DNA from: Pseudomonadota bacterium
GTDB lineage: Bacteria; Pseudomonadota; Gammaproteobacteria; Xanthomonadales; Xanthomonadaceae
DNA length: 8,678 bases
Reading direction: 5' to 3'
Assembly: GCA_023388715.1 (NCBI GenBank)
Contig: JAEWFT010000014.1
Span: 1-8,678 of the forward strand
The notes beneath the pieces were generated by a model. That model was not told the origin of the DNA, searched no databases, and saw only the letters and a list, made by a program, of their open reading frames with translations. The translations under genes were made by a program, and so were the position numbers. Shown here one piece after another: positions 1 through 7,318 of this stretch (position 1 is its first letter; each line of letters starts with the position of its first letter).

Positions 1-524
1 GCAAGCTGGAGGCGCGCGAGCGCGAGCTGCGCGCGAGCGACGCCGCCGCGATCGTGCGCAAGTACACCCGGCGCGCGGTGGTCGGCGCGCTGGCCGCGGT
101 TGCCCCGGGCACCGACCTCATCATCCAGGGCGCGCTTGGCACCGCGATGGTGCGCGAGCTGGCCGCGGTCCATGGCCTGCGCATGCGCGATGTCGACGTC
201 GACGAGCTCATCGGCAATGCCGGCAGCCTGGTGCGCACCAGCACCGCGGTGACGCTGGCGATTGCCGGCAACGCGCTCAAGGCATTCCCCGGCCTCGGGA
301 CCGTGGGCGGCGGGCTGGTGCACGCAGTCGCCTACGGCCTGGTGTTCGACAGCCTGGGCCGCGCGGTGGCCGCGACCCTGGCACAGGCGCGCCGGCTCGA
401 CCGCGAGGCCACCCTGGCCGCGTTCGAGCAGGAACTGCAGCGACCGAGCCGGGAGCGGCTCGCGCTGGTGATGGAGATCGCGCGCGAGGCGCTGGGCGAA
501 CGCGGCGGGAAGCACGCGCGATGA
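1..524 (+). CDS. DUF697-like membrane-associated protein, C-terminal part (5' end outside window)
   Basis: The reading frame is open from the first complete codon (position 3), so the gene begins upstream; the GTG at 54 is only an internal candidate. About 174 residues are visible. They start with a charged helical stretch (KLEARERELRAS), followed by RKYTRRAVVGAL and AVAPGTDLIIQG, a small/hydrophobic pattern resembling DUF697 domains, where a proline-glycine turn enters a membrane-seeking helix. Two further glycine/alanine-rich hydrophobic stretches follow (roughly nt 230-290 and 295-380), then a charged helical tail. No GTPase motif is visible, but any P-loop domain would lie upstream. The stop overlaps the start of the next gene as ATGA (521-524), so the two are probably translationally coupled and their products may work together. 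In proteobacteria DUF697 is often attached to, or encoded beside, Era-type GTPases, so a GTPase-DUF697 protein is the likeliest identity. The precise cellular role is unknown. Confidence 0.7.
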   Translation, partial: KLEARERELRASDAAAIVRKYTRRAVVGALAAVAPGTDLIIQGALGTAMVRELAAVHGLRMRDVDVDELIGNAGSLVRTSTAVTLAIAGNALKAFPGLGTVGGGLVHAVAYGLVFDSLGRAVAATLAQARRLDREATLAAFEQELQRPSRERLALVMEIAREALGERGGKHAR

Positions 525-1921
525 TCCAGCGCAAGGACATCGAAGGCGTGCTGGCCTGGTTGCGCGGCCTGCTGCGGCCACCGCCGCTGGACGACAGCGC
601 GGCGACCCGCGCCCGTGCCACCGGCCGCGACCACCTCGCGCGCGCGTCCGACAGCCTGCGCGCGCTGCTGGCGGACCGCGCCATCCCGCCCGCCGTGCGC
701 GACGCGCTGCGCGCCGATTACGCGGAAATCGAAGCGCTGCTGGACAAGCTGGAGCAGCAGCAGCTGCACATCGCCGCCTTCGGCCGGGTCAGCGTGGGCA
801 AGTCGGCTCTGCTGAACGCGCTCGCCGGGCAGGACGTGTTCGATACCGGGGTCCTGCATGGCACCACCACGCGGCAGCATCGGCACGCGTGGGACAGCGT
901 GGCCAGCGCCCAGGGCGACCTCGGGCCGCTGGTCTTGATCGACACCCCCGGCATCGACGAGCTGGATGGCGAGCAGCGCGAGCAGATCGCCCGCGAGGTG
1001 GCCGCGCGCGCCGACCTCATCCTGTTCGTGGTGGACGCGGACATGACCGCGGTCGAGCACGCCGCACTGCACCAGGTCGCGGTCGCCGGGCGGCCGGCGC
1101 TGCTGGTGCTCAACAAGGCCGATCGCTACACCGCCGCCGAGCGCGACGCCCTGCTCGCTCGGCTGCGCCAGCATGCCGGCGGTCGGGTGCGGCCGGAGAA
1201 CGTGCTGGCGGCAATGGCGCAGCCGGCGCCCGAGCGCGTCCTGCAGCTGGATGCCGACGGCGGCGAGCGGATCGTCGAGCGCGCACGCGCGGCTGACGTC
1301 GATGCGCTGCGCCTGCGCATCCTCGCGCTGATGAAGGAAGAGGGCCGGACGTTCGCCGCGCTCAATGCCGCCTTTGCCGCCGGCCATCTCAGCGACGCGA
1401 TCAGCGAGCGCCTGGTGCTGCTGCGCCGCGAGGCCGCGGCCAGGATCATCCGCGCCTACTGCCTGGCCAAGGGCGTGGCGGTGGCGCTCAACCCGGTGCC
1501 CGCCGCCGACCTGTTCGCCGCGGCGGCGCTGGACATCGCGCTGGTGATGCACCTGGGCCGCGTGTACGGGATGGATCCGACCAAGGTGGAAGCCACCGAA
1601 CTGCTGAAGGTGATCCTGGCCCAGGTCGCCGCGCTGATGGGAGCGGTCTGGGGCGTGCACTTGGTGGCATCGGCGCTGAAGCTGGGCACTGGCGGCGTCT
1701 CGACCGTGGCCACCGCCGGCGTGCAGGGGGCGCTGGCCTGGTATGCCACCCTGGTCGTCGGCAGCTCCGCAGAGCGCTGGTACGCGCAGGGCAAGAGCTG
1801 GGGCGAGCGCGGCCCCAAGCGGGTGGTGCGGGAGATCGTCGATTCGCTGGATCGCGACTCGGTGCTGCGCGAGGCACGCGACGAGATCCTGGCGCGGCTG
1901 AAAGGCCAGCCACCGCGCTGA
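521..1921 (+). CDS. Era/TrmE-type GTPase with C-terminal DUF697-like domain
   Basis: This is a complete 466-residue protein. After an N-terminal helical region (1-85) come the motifs of a TRAFAC-class GTPase: P-loop GRVSVGKS (88-95), a switch I threonine cluster GTTT (114-117), DTPG (141-144) and NKAD (198-201). The G5 position is weak (LAA near 229-231). From about 305 the sequence AARIIRAYCLAKG...NPVPAADL resembles DUF697, and hydrophobic segments near 362-387 and 393-421 suggest membrane association. The ATG at 521 overlaps the stop of the upstream gene and has a GGGAAG Shine-Dalgarno 8 nt before it (507-512), which supports this start. The gene ends 8 nt from a convergent gene. GTP binding is well supported by the motifs. 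The biological process is not: members of this group have been linked only loosely to envelope or ribosome-related functions, and I assign none. Confidence 0.88.
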   Translation: MIQRKDIEGVLAWLRGLLRPPPLDDSAATRARATGRDHLARASDSLRALLADRAIPPAVRDALRADYAEIEALLDKLEQQQLHIAAFGRVSVGKSALLNALAGQDVFDTGVLHGTTTRQHRHAWDSVASAQGDLGPLVLIDTPGIDELDGEQREQIAREVAARADLILFVVDADMTAVEHAALHQVAVAGRPALLVLNKADRYTAAERDALLARLRQHAGGRVRPENVLAAMAQPAPERVLQLDADGGERIVERARAADVDALRLRILALMKEEGRTFAALNAAFAAGHLSDAISERLVLLRREAAARIIRAYCLAKGVAVALNPVPAADLFAAAALDIALVMHLGRVYGMDPTKVEATELLKVILAQVAALMGAVWGVHLVASALKLGTGGVSTVATAGVQGALAWYATLVVGSSAERWYAQGKSWGERGPKRVVREIVDSLDRDSVLREARDEILARLKGQPPR

Positions 1922-1929
1922 ACCCGGTT

Positions 1930-2157
1930 TCAGCCGACGAAGCGGCGCAGCGCCTCGACGCTGAAGGGCCAGTCCAGCTCGCGCCCGTCGTCCTCGTTGC
2001 GCAGCACCGGCACCCGGATGCCGTAGCGTGCCTCCAGCGCCGCGTCCTCGTCGATCCACGCGCTCTCGAAATCGGGCACGCGCGCCTGCGCAAGCAACTC
2101 CAGCGCCTGGTCGCACAGCGGACAGTGGTCGCGCATGTAGAGGGTCAGCCGGGGCAT
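1930..2157 (-). CDS. Glutaredoxin-like (DUF836) thioredoxin-fold protein
   Basis: This is a 75-residue protein that starts MPRLTLYMRDHCPLCDQALE. A beta strand followed by CPLC (residues 12-15) and a helix is the thioredoxin-fold redox signature. The cis-proline segment IRVPVLRNED (47-56) and a final strand/helix (LDWPFSVEALRRFVG) complete the compact glutaredoxin-like fold known as DUF836. It probably acts in the cytoplasm in thiol-disulfide exchange, but its partner is unknown. I chose the ATG at 2157 because it places LTLYMRDHCPLC right at the N-terminus, as is usual in the family. An in-frame ATG near 2194 would add 12 residues and run into the upstream region of the divergent sdaA. No Shine-Dalgarno is evident. 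The gene is convergent with the GTPase gene (8-nt gap) and divergent from sdaA (42-nt gap). Confidence 0.87.
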   Translation of the reverse strand: MPRLTLYMRDHCPLCDQALELLAQARVPDFESAWIDEDAALEARYGIRVPVLRNEDDGRELDWPFSVEALRRFVG

Positions 2158-2163
2158 CACGGG

Positions 2164-2169
2164 TAGAAT
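2164..2169 (+). promoter_or_regulatory. Candidate -10 element for sdaA
   Basis: TAGAAT matches the TATAAT consensus at five of six positions and lies 30 nt before the sdaA start codon, in an otherwise GC-rich 42-nt divergent gap. I could not find a convincing -35 hexamer 16-18 nt upstream, where the sequence already belongs to the divergent glutaredoxin-like gene. The AAGGA Shine-Dalgarno of sdaA is downstream at 2183-2187. Confidence 0.4.
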
Positions 2170-2199
2170 GGGGGCGATCCGCAAGGACCTCATCTTCGC

Positions 2200-3582
<1,383 letters not shown>

Positions 3583-3600
3583 AGCGGACCGCCAGCAGGA

Positions 3601-4695
3601 TCAGCCCCGCGTCGCCAGCGCCTGGATGCGCAGCACGTCATCGAGCAAGGCCGCGGCGGTGACATCCGCCCCCGCTCCCGGCCCCTGGATCAGCAGCGGC
3701 TGCGCACGGTAGCGATCCGACCAGATCGCCACCCGGTTGTCGGTGCCCGTGCCACCGGCCAGCACGTCCTCCGCGGGCAGCGCTTCCAGCCCGACACTGG
3801 CGCGGCCACCGTCCCCGATCCGCGCCACGAAGCGCAGGCGCGCACGCTGCCTGTACGCGTCGGCATAGCGCGCGCGCATCGCGTCATCGAGCTGCGGCAG
3901 CGCGGCATCGACCGCGCGTGGCGGCAGCGCGGCCAGCGCGGGCGGTACCGGGGAGTCCAGCCGCACCGCCCCCGCTTCGATCGCAAAGCCGGACGCGCGC
4001 GCCAGGATCAGCAGCTTGCGGCGCACGTCCTCGCCGGAGAGGTCGTCCAGCGGGTTGGGCTCGGTGTAACCGGCATCGCGCGCCTGCCGCACGAACCCGG
4101 AGAACGGCCGGTGTCCGTCATAGGCGTTGCACAGCCAGGCCATCGAGCCGGAAAGCACCCCGGCGATGGCGTGGATGCGGTCGCCGCCCGCCTGCAGCGC
4201 GCGCAGGCTGCGCAGCAGTGGCAATCCCGCGCCGACGGTGGCGCTGTCGCCGTAGTGGGTGCCGCCGGCCACGCGCGCGGCCTGGATCGCGTGCCAGCGC
4301 GACAACGACGTGCCCTGCCCCAGCTTGCTGGCGGTCACCACGTGGATGCCACGCGAGAGCCAGTGCGCGTGGCGGGCGCTGACCTCATCGGAGGCGGTGG
4401 CGTCGATGATGATGCGCGTGCCGACATCGCCGAGTGCGTTCTCCACGCTGGCCTCGCCGCCCGCCAGCGTGCCGTTTGCCGGTAGCGGCCGATCCGCCAG
4501 CACGACCCCGTCCACCGCCGTGCGTGCATGGCGCGAATTGGCGACGTGGACCAGGGTCAGGCGCTCGCCCAGCGGGAAACCCGTCCAGCCCCCGAGCCGG
4601 GACCACACCGCGCTGCCGACGCCGCCGGTGCCGAGCAGCGCGATCCGCGCGGCCTGCGGGCGCAGCCGCCGCAGCGGCGCTACCCGGGCGTTCAT
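3601..4695 (-). CDS. hom: Homoserine dehydrogenase, monofunctional, without ACT domain
   Basis: The enzyme reduces aspartate semialdehyde to homoserine with NAD(P)H. The 364-residue protein has a Rossmann nucleotide-binding motif IALLGTGGVGSAV (18-30). The conserved TANK-type lysine segment appears as TASK (121-124). The family signature YTEPNPLDDLSGEDVRRKLL starts at Tyr210; Glu212, Asp223 and Lys227 correspond to the catalytic Glu208, Asp219 and Lys223 of the yeast enzyme. The sequence resembles the dehydrogenase half of bifunctional ThrA/MetL more than the usual 430-residue monofunctional type, but there is no aspartokinase domain and no C-terminal ACT domain, so the usual threonine-sensing part is missing. 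The ATG at 4695 overlaps the metB stop as ATGA (4692-4695), with AAGGCGG a few nucleotides upstream. It is the last gene of the metX-metB-hom operon and supplies homoserine directly to MetX. Confidence 0.95.
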   Translation of the reverse strand: MNARVAPLRRLRPQAARIALLGTGGVGSAVWSRLGGWTGFPLGERLTLVHVANSRHARTAVDGVVLADRPLPANGTLAGGEASVENALGDVGTRIIIDATASDEVSARHAHWLSRGIHVVTASKLGQGTSLSRWHAIQAARVAGGTHYGDSATVGAGLPLLRSLRALQAGGDRIHAIAGVLSGSMAWLCNAYDGHRPFSGFVRQARDAGYTEPNPLDDLSGEDVRRKLLILARASGFAIEAGAVRLDSPVPPALAALPPRAVDAALPQLDDAMRARYADAYRQRARLRFVARIGDGGRASVGLEALPAEDVLAGGTGTDNRVAIWSDRYRAQPLLIQGPGAGADVTAAALLDDVLRIQALATRG

Positions 4696-5900
4696 GGCGC
4701 CGCCTTGCGCGCGCCACCCGTGCATGCATGCACGCGCCCGAGGGCGGCGGCGATATCGGCCACCAGGTCGCTGGCACGCTCGATCCCCACCGACAGCCGC
4801 AGCAGGCCATCGCCGATGCCGGCGGCGGCGCGCGCTTCGGCGCTCATTGCCGCATGCGTCATCGTCGCCGGATGCGCGATAAGGCTTTCCACCCCGCCCA
4901 GTGATTCGGCGAGGGTGAAATGCTCCAGCCCTTCCAGGAAGGCGCGAACGGCAGGCTCGCCGCCCTGCAGTTCCAGGCTCAGCATCGCCCCGAAACCGTG
5001 CTGTTGGCGAGTGGCGATCGCATGGCCGGGATGCGCGGCCAGCCCCGGCCAGTGCAGCGCGCGCACGGCGGGATCGCCGTCCAGCAGCGCCACCAGCGCC
5101 GCGGTGTTCTCCTGGTGCACGCGCAGCCGCGCATCCAGCGTGCGCAGCCCGCGCAGGGTCAGGAAACTGTCGAACGGCGCGCCGGTCAGGCCCAGGCAAT
5201 TCGCCCACCAGGCCAGCTGGTCGTGCAGGCCGGCGTCGCGGGCCACCAGCGCGCCGCCGACCACGTCGCTGTGGCCGTTGATGTACTTGGTGGTCGAATG
5301 CAGCACCAGGTCGGCGTCGAAGTCGGCGATCGGGCGCTGCAGTGCCGGCGACAGGAAGGTGTTGTCGACCAGCGCTAGCGCGCCCGCGCGATGCGCGGCG
5401 TCGATGACGAAACGCAGGTCGGTGATCCGCAGCAGCGGGTTGGACGGCGTCTCGACCCACACCAGCGTCGGCGCCCGGGCCAATGCCTCGGCGAACGCGC
5501 GCGGGTCGGTCAGGTCGCAGGTGACCAGTTCGAACGCGCCCTTGTTCGCCAGTGCGTTGAACAGCCGCCAGCTGCCGCCATAGCAATCGTGCGGCACCAC
5601 CAGGCGATCACCCGGCTGCAGCAATGCGTTGAGCGCCAGCGTGATCGCACCCATCCCGGTGGCGGTGACCACGCCGCCGGCGCCGCCCTCGAGGTCGGCA
5701 AGCGCCTCGCCCAGCAGGTCGCGGGTCGGGTTGCCGCTGCGGGTGTAGTCGTACGCGCGCTTCTCGCCAAAGCCGGCAAAGCTGAAGTTGCTCGACAGCA
5801 CCAGCGGCGGCGTCACCGCGCCGAACGCGGTGTCACGGTCGATGCCGGCGCGCACCGCGCGCGTGGTGGGATGGCTGGTGGCGGGCGTGGAGGCAGTCAT
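4692..5900 (-). CDS. metB: Cystathionine gamma-synthase (PLP, Cys/Met metabolism family)
   Basis: MetB replaces the acyl group of O-acylhomoserine with cysteine to give cystathionine, the transsulfuration step toward methionine. The 402-residue protein carries the hallmarks of the fold-type I Cys/Met PLP family: YDYTRSGNPTR (50-60), the PLP-stacking tyrosine in HDCYGGS (Tyr107), WVETPSNP (148-155), the pyridine-nitrogen aspartate in LVDNTF (Asp179), the Schiff-base lysine in HSTTKYINGHSD (Lys205), SLGGVESL (333-340) and LRLSVGIE (367-374). The start at 5900 overlaps the metX stop (ATGA, 5897-5900). Placement between an acyltransferase and homoserine dehydrogenase favours gamma-synthase over the related MetC beta-lyase. 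Some family members also use sulfide directly or have gamma-lyase activity, so the substrate (O-succinyl or O-acetyl ester; cysteine or sulfide) is inferred from family and context. Confidence 0.93.
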   Translation of the reverse strand: MTASTPATSHPTTRAVRAGIDRDTAFGAVTPPLVLSSNFSFAGFGEKRAYDYTRSGNPTRDLLGEALADLEGGAGGVVTATGMGAITLALNALLQPGDRLVVPHDCYGGSWRLFNALANKGAFELVTCDLTDPRAFAEALARAPTLVWVETPSNPLLRITDLRFVIDAAHRAGALALVDNTFLSPALQRPIADFDADLVLHSTTKYINGHSDVVGGALVARDAGLHDQLAWWANCLGLTGAPFDSFLTLRGLRTLDARLRVHQENTAALVALLDGDPAVRALHWPGLAAHPGHAIATRQQHGFGAMLSLELQGGEPAVRAFLEGLEHFTLAESLGGVESLIAHPATMTHAAMSAEARAAAGIGDGLLRLSVGIERASDLVADIAAALGRVHACTGGARKAAP

Positions 5901-6982
5901 GCGGCAGTCCCATTGCAGGCGTGGGCGGTGGTACGGAAAGGGGTCGCCGGGCGCTCGGCCAGCTCGGCGGCGAGCAGGGCATCGATACGGTCGGTTTCCT
6001 TGAGGAAGGCGTCGTGGCCGTACGGCGAGCGGAGCACCCGCAACCGGCCGTGGACGCCCAACCCCTCCACCAGTGCCACCGCATCGTCCAGCGGCACCAG
6101 GCGATCGCCCTCGACGGCGACCACCGTCACCGGGATGCGGATGTCCGTCGGCTCGACGCGGTGCAGGTCGATCGACTCCGACAGCCGCAGCCAGGCCGTG
6201 GCCGAGGCGCGGGCCACGAAGCGGGCCCCGGCCGCATCCAGGTAGTCCTCGGCGGCCACCCGTACCCGGCCGTTGCTCACCACCGGCGCTGCATCGAAGC
6301 GCTGCCCGAATTCCTCGGCGGTGCGATAGCTCAGCATGGCGAACTGGCGCGCAAGCGACAGCCCCTCCTCGGCCGCGGACTGCAGCTGCCCCAGCGCGAC
6401 CGCCTTGCGCTGCAGCGCCCGCCAGGCCGATGCATAGGGATGCGGGCGGTGCGCGCCGCTGACCGCCACCAGCCGTTGCAGCCGCGCCGGGTGGCGGGCC
6501 GCCAGCTGCAGGCCGACCAGCGCGCCATACGAATAGCCAACGCAGGCCTGCAGCGCGTCGATGCGGAGCGCGTCAAGCAGCAGCGCCACGGCGTCGGCCT
6601 GGTCGGCGGTGTCGATCGGGGCGTCGATCGCGCCATCGGCCCCGACGTAGTCGAACGCCAGTACCCGCCGCCGCGCGGGATCCAGCGTGCGACCAGGCTC
6701 CAGCAACCCCTGCGCCCAGCCGGCGGCGGCGTCCAGACCGTTGGCGGCCACGTGCCGATCAGCGGAAATGCCGCCGGCCACCAGCACCACCGGGCCGTCG
6801 TCGGGCCCCACCAGTTCGTAGTGCAGGCGCAGGTGCCGGGTGCCGGCATGTCGGGTCGCCAGTACCGCGTCCACCACTCCCCGCCGGACGTCGGGCGCGG
6901 CGCAGGCGGGTGGCATGGACGGCGGCGCTGTGGACGTGGCCGGCAAGCGATGGGGAGCAGACAGGTTTCGGGCTAGCGGCAT
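5897..6982 (-). CDS. metX: Homoserine O-acyltransferase, MetX-type alpha/beta hydrolase (probably O-succinyltransferase)
   Basis: MetX acylates homoserine from an acyl-CoA, activating it for MetB. The 361-residue protein is an alpha/beta hydrolase with a visible triad: Ser151 in GYSYGA, Asp293 in EGDRLVP and His323 in YGHDAF. The GHDAF and DRL(V/F)P segments are characteristic of MetX. It lacks the conserved GSSxPxSxNPxTG-type stretch of classical acetyltransferase MetX, instead reading DYVGADGAID; xanthomonad proteins of this type are generally annotated as homoserine O-succinyltransferases, so succinyl-CoA is the likelier donor (inference). I chose the ATG at 6982 because GGAG (6993-6990) precedes it by 7 nt. 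A longer in-frame start at 7081 would run into the riboswitch. The first ~36 residues are low-complexity (Pro/Ala) and look non-conserved, so a start at Met23 is possible. It is the first gene of the operon, under SAM riboswitch control. Confidence 0.9.
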   Translation of the reverse strand: MPLARNLSAPHRLPATSTAPPSMPPACAAPDVRRGVVDAVLATRHAGTRHLRLHYELVGPDDGPVVLVAGGISADRHVAANGLDAAAGWAQGLLEPGRTLDPARRRVLAFDYVGADGAIDAPIDTADQADAVALLLDALRIDALQACVGYSYGALVGLQLAARHPARLQRLVAVSGAHRPHPYASAWRALQRKAVALGQLQSAAEEGLSLARQFAMLSYRTAEEFGQRFDAAPVVSNGRVRVAAEDYLDAAGARFVARASATAWLRLSESIDLHRVEPTDIRIPVTVVAVEGDRLVPLDDAVALVEGLGVHGRLRVLRSPYGHDAFLKETDRIDALLAAELAERPATPFRTTAHACNGTAA

Positions 6983-7077
6983 GAGACGACTCCGTTGGCG
7001 GGGCCATCGGTCATGCGGGGTACCGGAGGAAGGCCGAACGCGTCGGCGTCGCGCCACCGCCATTGGCGATGCCACAA
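6983..7077 (-). promoter_or_regulatory. metX leader: expression platform and ribosome binding site
   Basis: These 95 nt lie between the riboswitch aptamer and the metX start. The Shine-Dalgarno GGAG is at 6993-6990, 7 nt from the ATG. The segment CTCCG (7028-7024) is perfectly complementary to CGGAG (6994-6990), and TGGCGG (7062-7057) is complementary to CCGCCA (7001-6996) just beside the Shine-Dalgarno. Either helix could hide the ribosome binding site. There is no run of U after a GC hairpin anywhere in the leader, so an intrinsic terminator is not supported and translational control seems more likely. I could not identify the strand that exchanges with P1 of the aptamer, so the switching path is unresolved. 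Confidence 0.55.
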
Positions 7078-7200
7078 CCATCTTCCGGTGGACGCGCAGG
7101 TCCCCGCAGGATTTGGCACCACGACGGAACGCGTGCGGCTGCAGCGCTCCATCCGGTTGCCCCGGCGTCTTCGGGCCTGTCCCTCAGCCGGTCTCGATGG
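7078..7200 (-). ncRNA. SAM-I (S-box) riboswitch upstream of metX-metB-hom
   Basis: Read on the minus strand, the segment matches the S-box consensus block by block. P1 is formed by CCATC (7200-7196) and GATGG (7082-7078). Next come GAGA (J1/2) and P2 as CCGGC/GCCGG, enclosing the kink-turn TGAGGGA, the loop strand GGCCC and GAAGAC. GGGGCAACC then leads into P3, whose arms GGAGCGC and GCGTTCC pair imperfectly. GGTGCCAAATCCTGCGGG is the conserved P3-J3/4-P4 block (consensus GGTGCTAATTCCTGC), and GGAAGATGG closes P4/P1. The aptamer is 123 nt long and ends 95 nt before metX. In this class, bound S-adenosylmethionine stabilises P1 and turns downstream genes off. Its position before three methionine-branch genes fits exactly. 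Only the assignment to class I, rather than another SAM class, depends on consensus memory. Confidence 0.95.
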
Positions 7201-7208
7201 ATGGGCGC

Positions 7209-7237
7209 AGTCTGGCGACGATTCCTGCACTTGTCAA
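7209..7237 (-). promoter_or_regulatory. sigma-70 promoter for the metX riboswitch operon
   Basis: On the minus strand a perfect -35 hexamer TTGACA (7237-7232) is followed, after a 17-nt spacer, by CAGACT (7214-7209). This is a weak -10 with three of six consensus positions (A2, A4, T6). Transcription would then begin near 7203-7201, a few bases before P1 of the riboswitch, which is where a riboswitch transcript should begin. The strong -35 and the position make the call credible despite the poor -10. Confidence 0.6.
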
Positions 7238-7306
7238 TCGCTTCATGCGGATAAAGCGATGCCACGTTCTGGCAGCCCTGCGCTGCTCCTGTTCAGCCGG
7301 CTCGCA

Positions 7307-7312
7307 CATACT
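7307..7312 (+). promoter_or_regulatory. Candidate -10 element of the M23 peptidase gene
   Basis: CATACT lies 6 nt before the ATG at 7319. With normal spacing, transcription would start at or within a base or two of the start codon, which would make a leaderless mRNA, consistent with the absence of any Shine-Dalgarno upstream of the gene. No good -35 is visible (TGCTCC at 7284-7289 is the best placed). Confidence 0.35.
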
Positions 7313-7318
7313 TGCCGC

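Noticed and set aside
332..2116. 594-codon open frame on the minus strand
   Set aside because: It lies antisense to the GTPase gene, whose GTP-binding motifs are clear. The translation is rich in Arg, Gly, Ala, Gln and His with no domain, typical of antisense frames in high-GC DNA.
3583..3600. Bidirectional terminator between sdaA and hom
   Set aside because: The gap is only 18 nt and I found no inverted repeat with flanking A/T runs.
4696..5586. Minus-strand extension upstream of hom
   Set aside because: This part is out of frame with, and fully inside, metB, which has all PLP-enzyme motifs. The GTGGVGS dehydrogenase start belongs at 4695.
4528..6976. Long plus-strand frames across metB and metX
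   Set aside because: They are antisense to two well-recognised enzymes and have no recognisable domain or ribosome binding site.
6983..7077. Intrinsic terminator in the metX leader
   Set aside because: GC-rich pairing is present, but no U-run follows any hairpin, so a Rho-independent terminator is not supported.
6983..7081. Longer metX start at 7081
   Set aside because: The added residues are Arg-rich and unlike MetX, the frame would run back into the SAM riboswitch, and the ATG at 6982 has a well-placed GGAG.
6995..7318. Plus-strand coding extension upstream of the M23 peptidase
   Set aside because: The region is the antisense of the riboswitch and metX leader, and starting there would bury the obvious signal peptide that begins at 7319.
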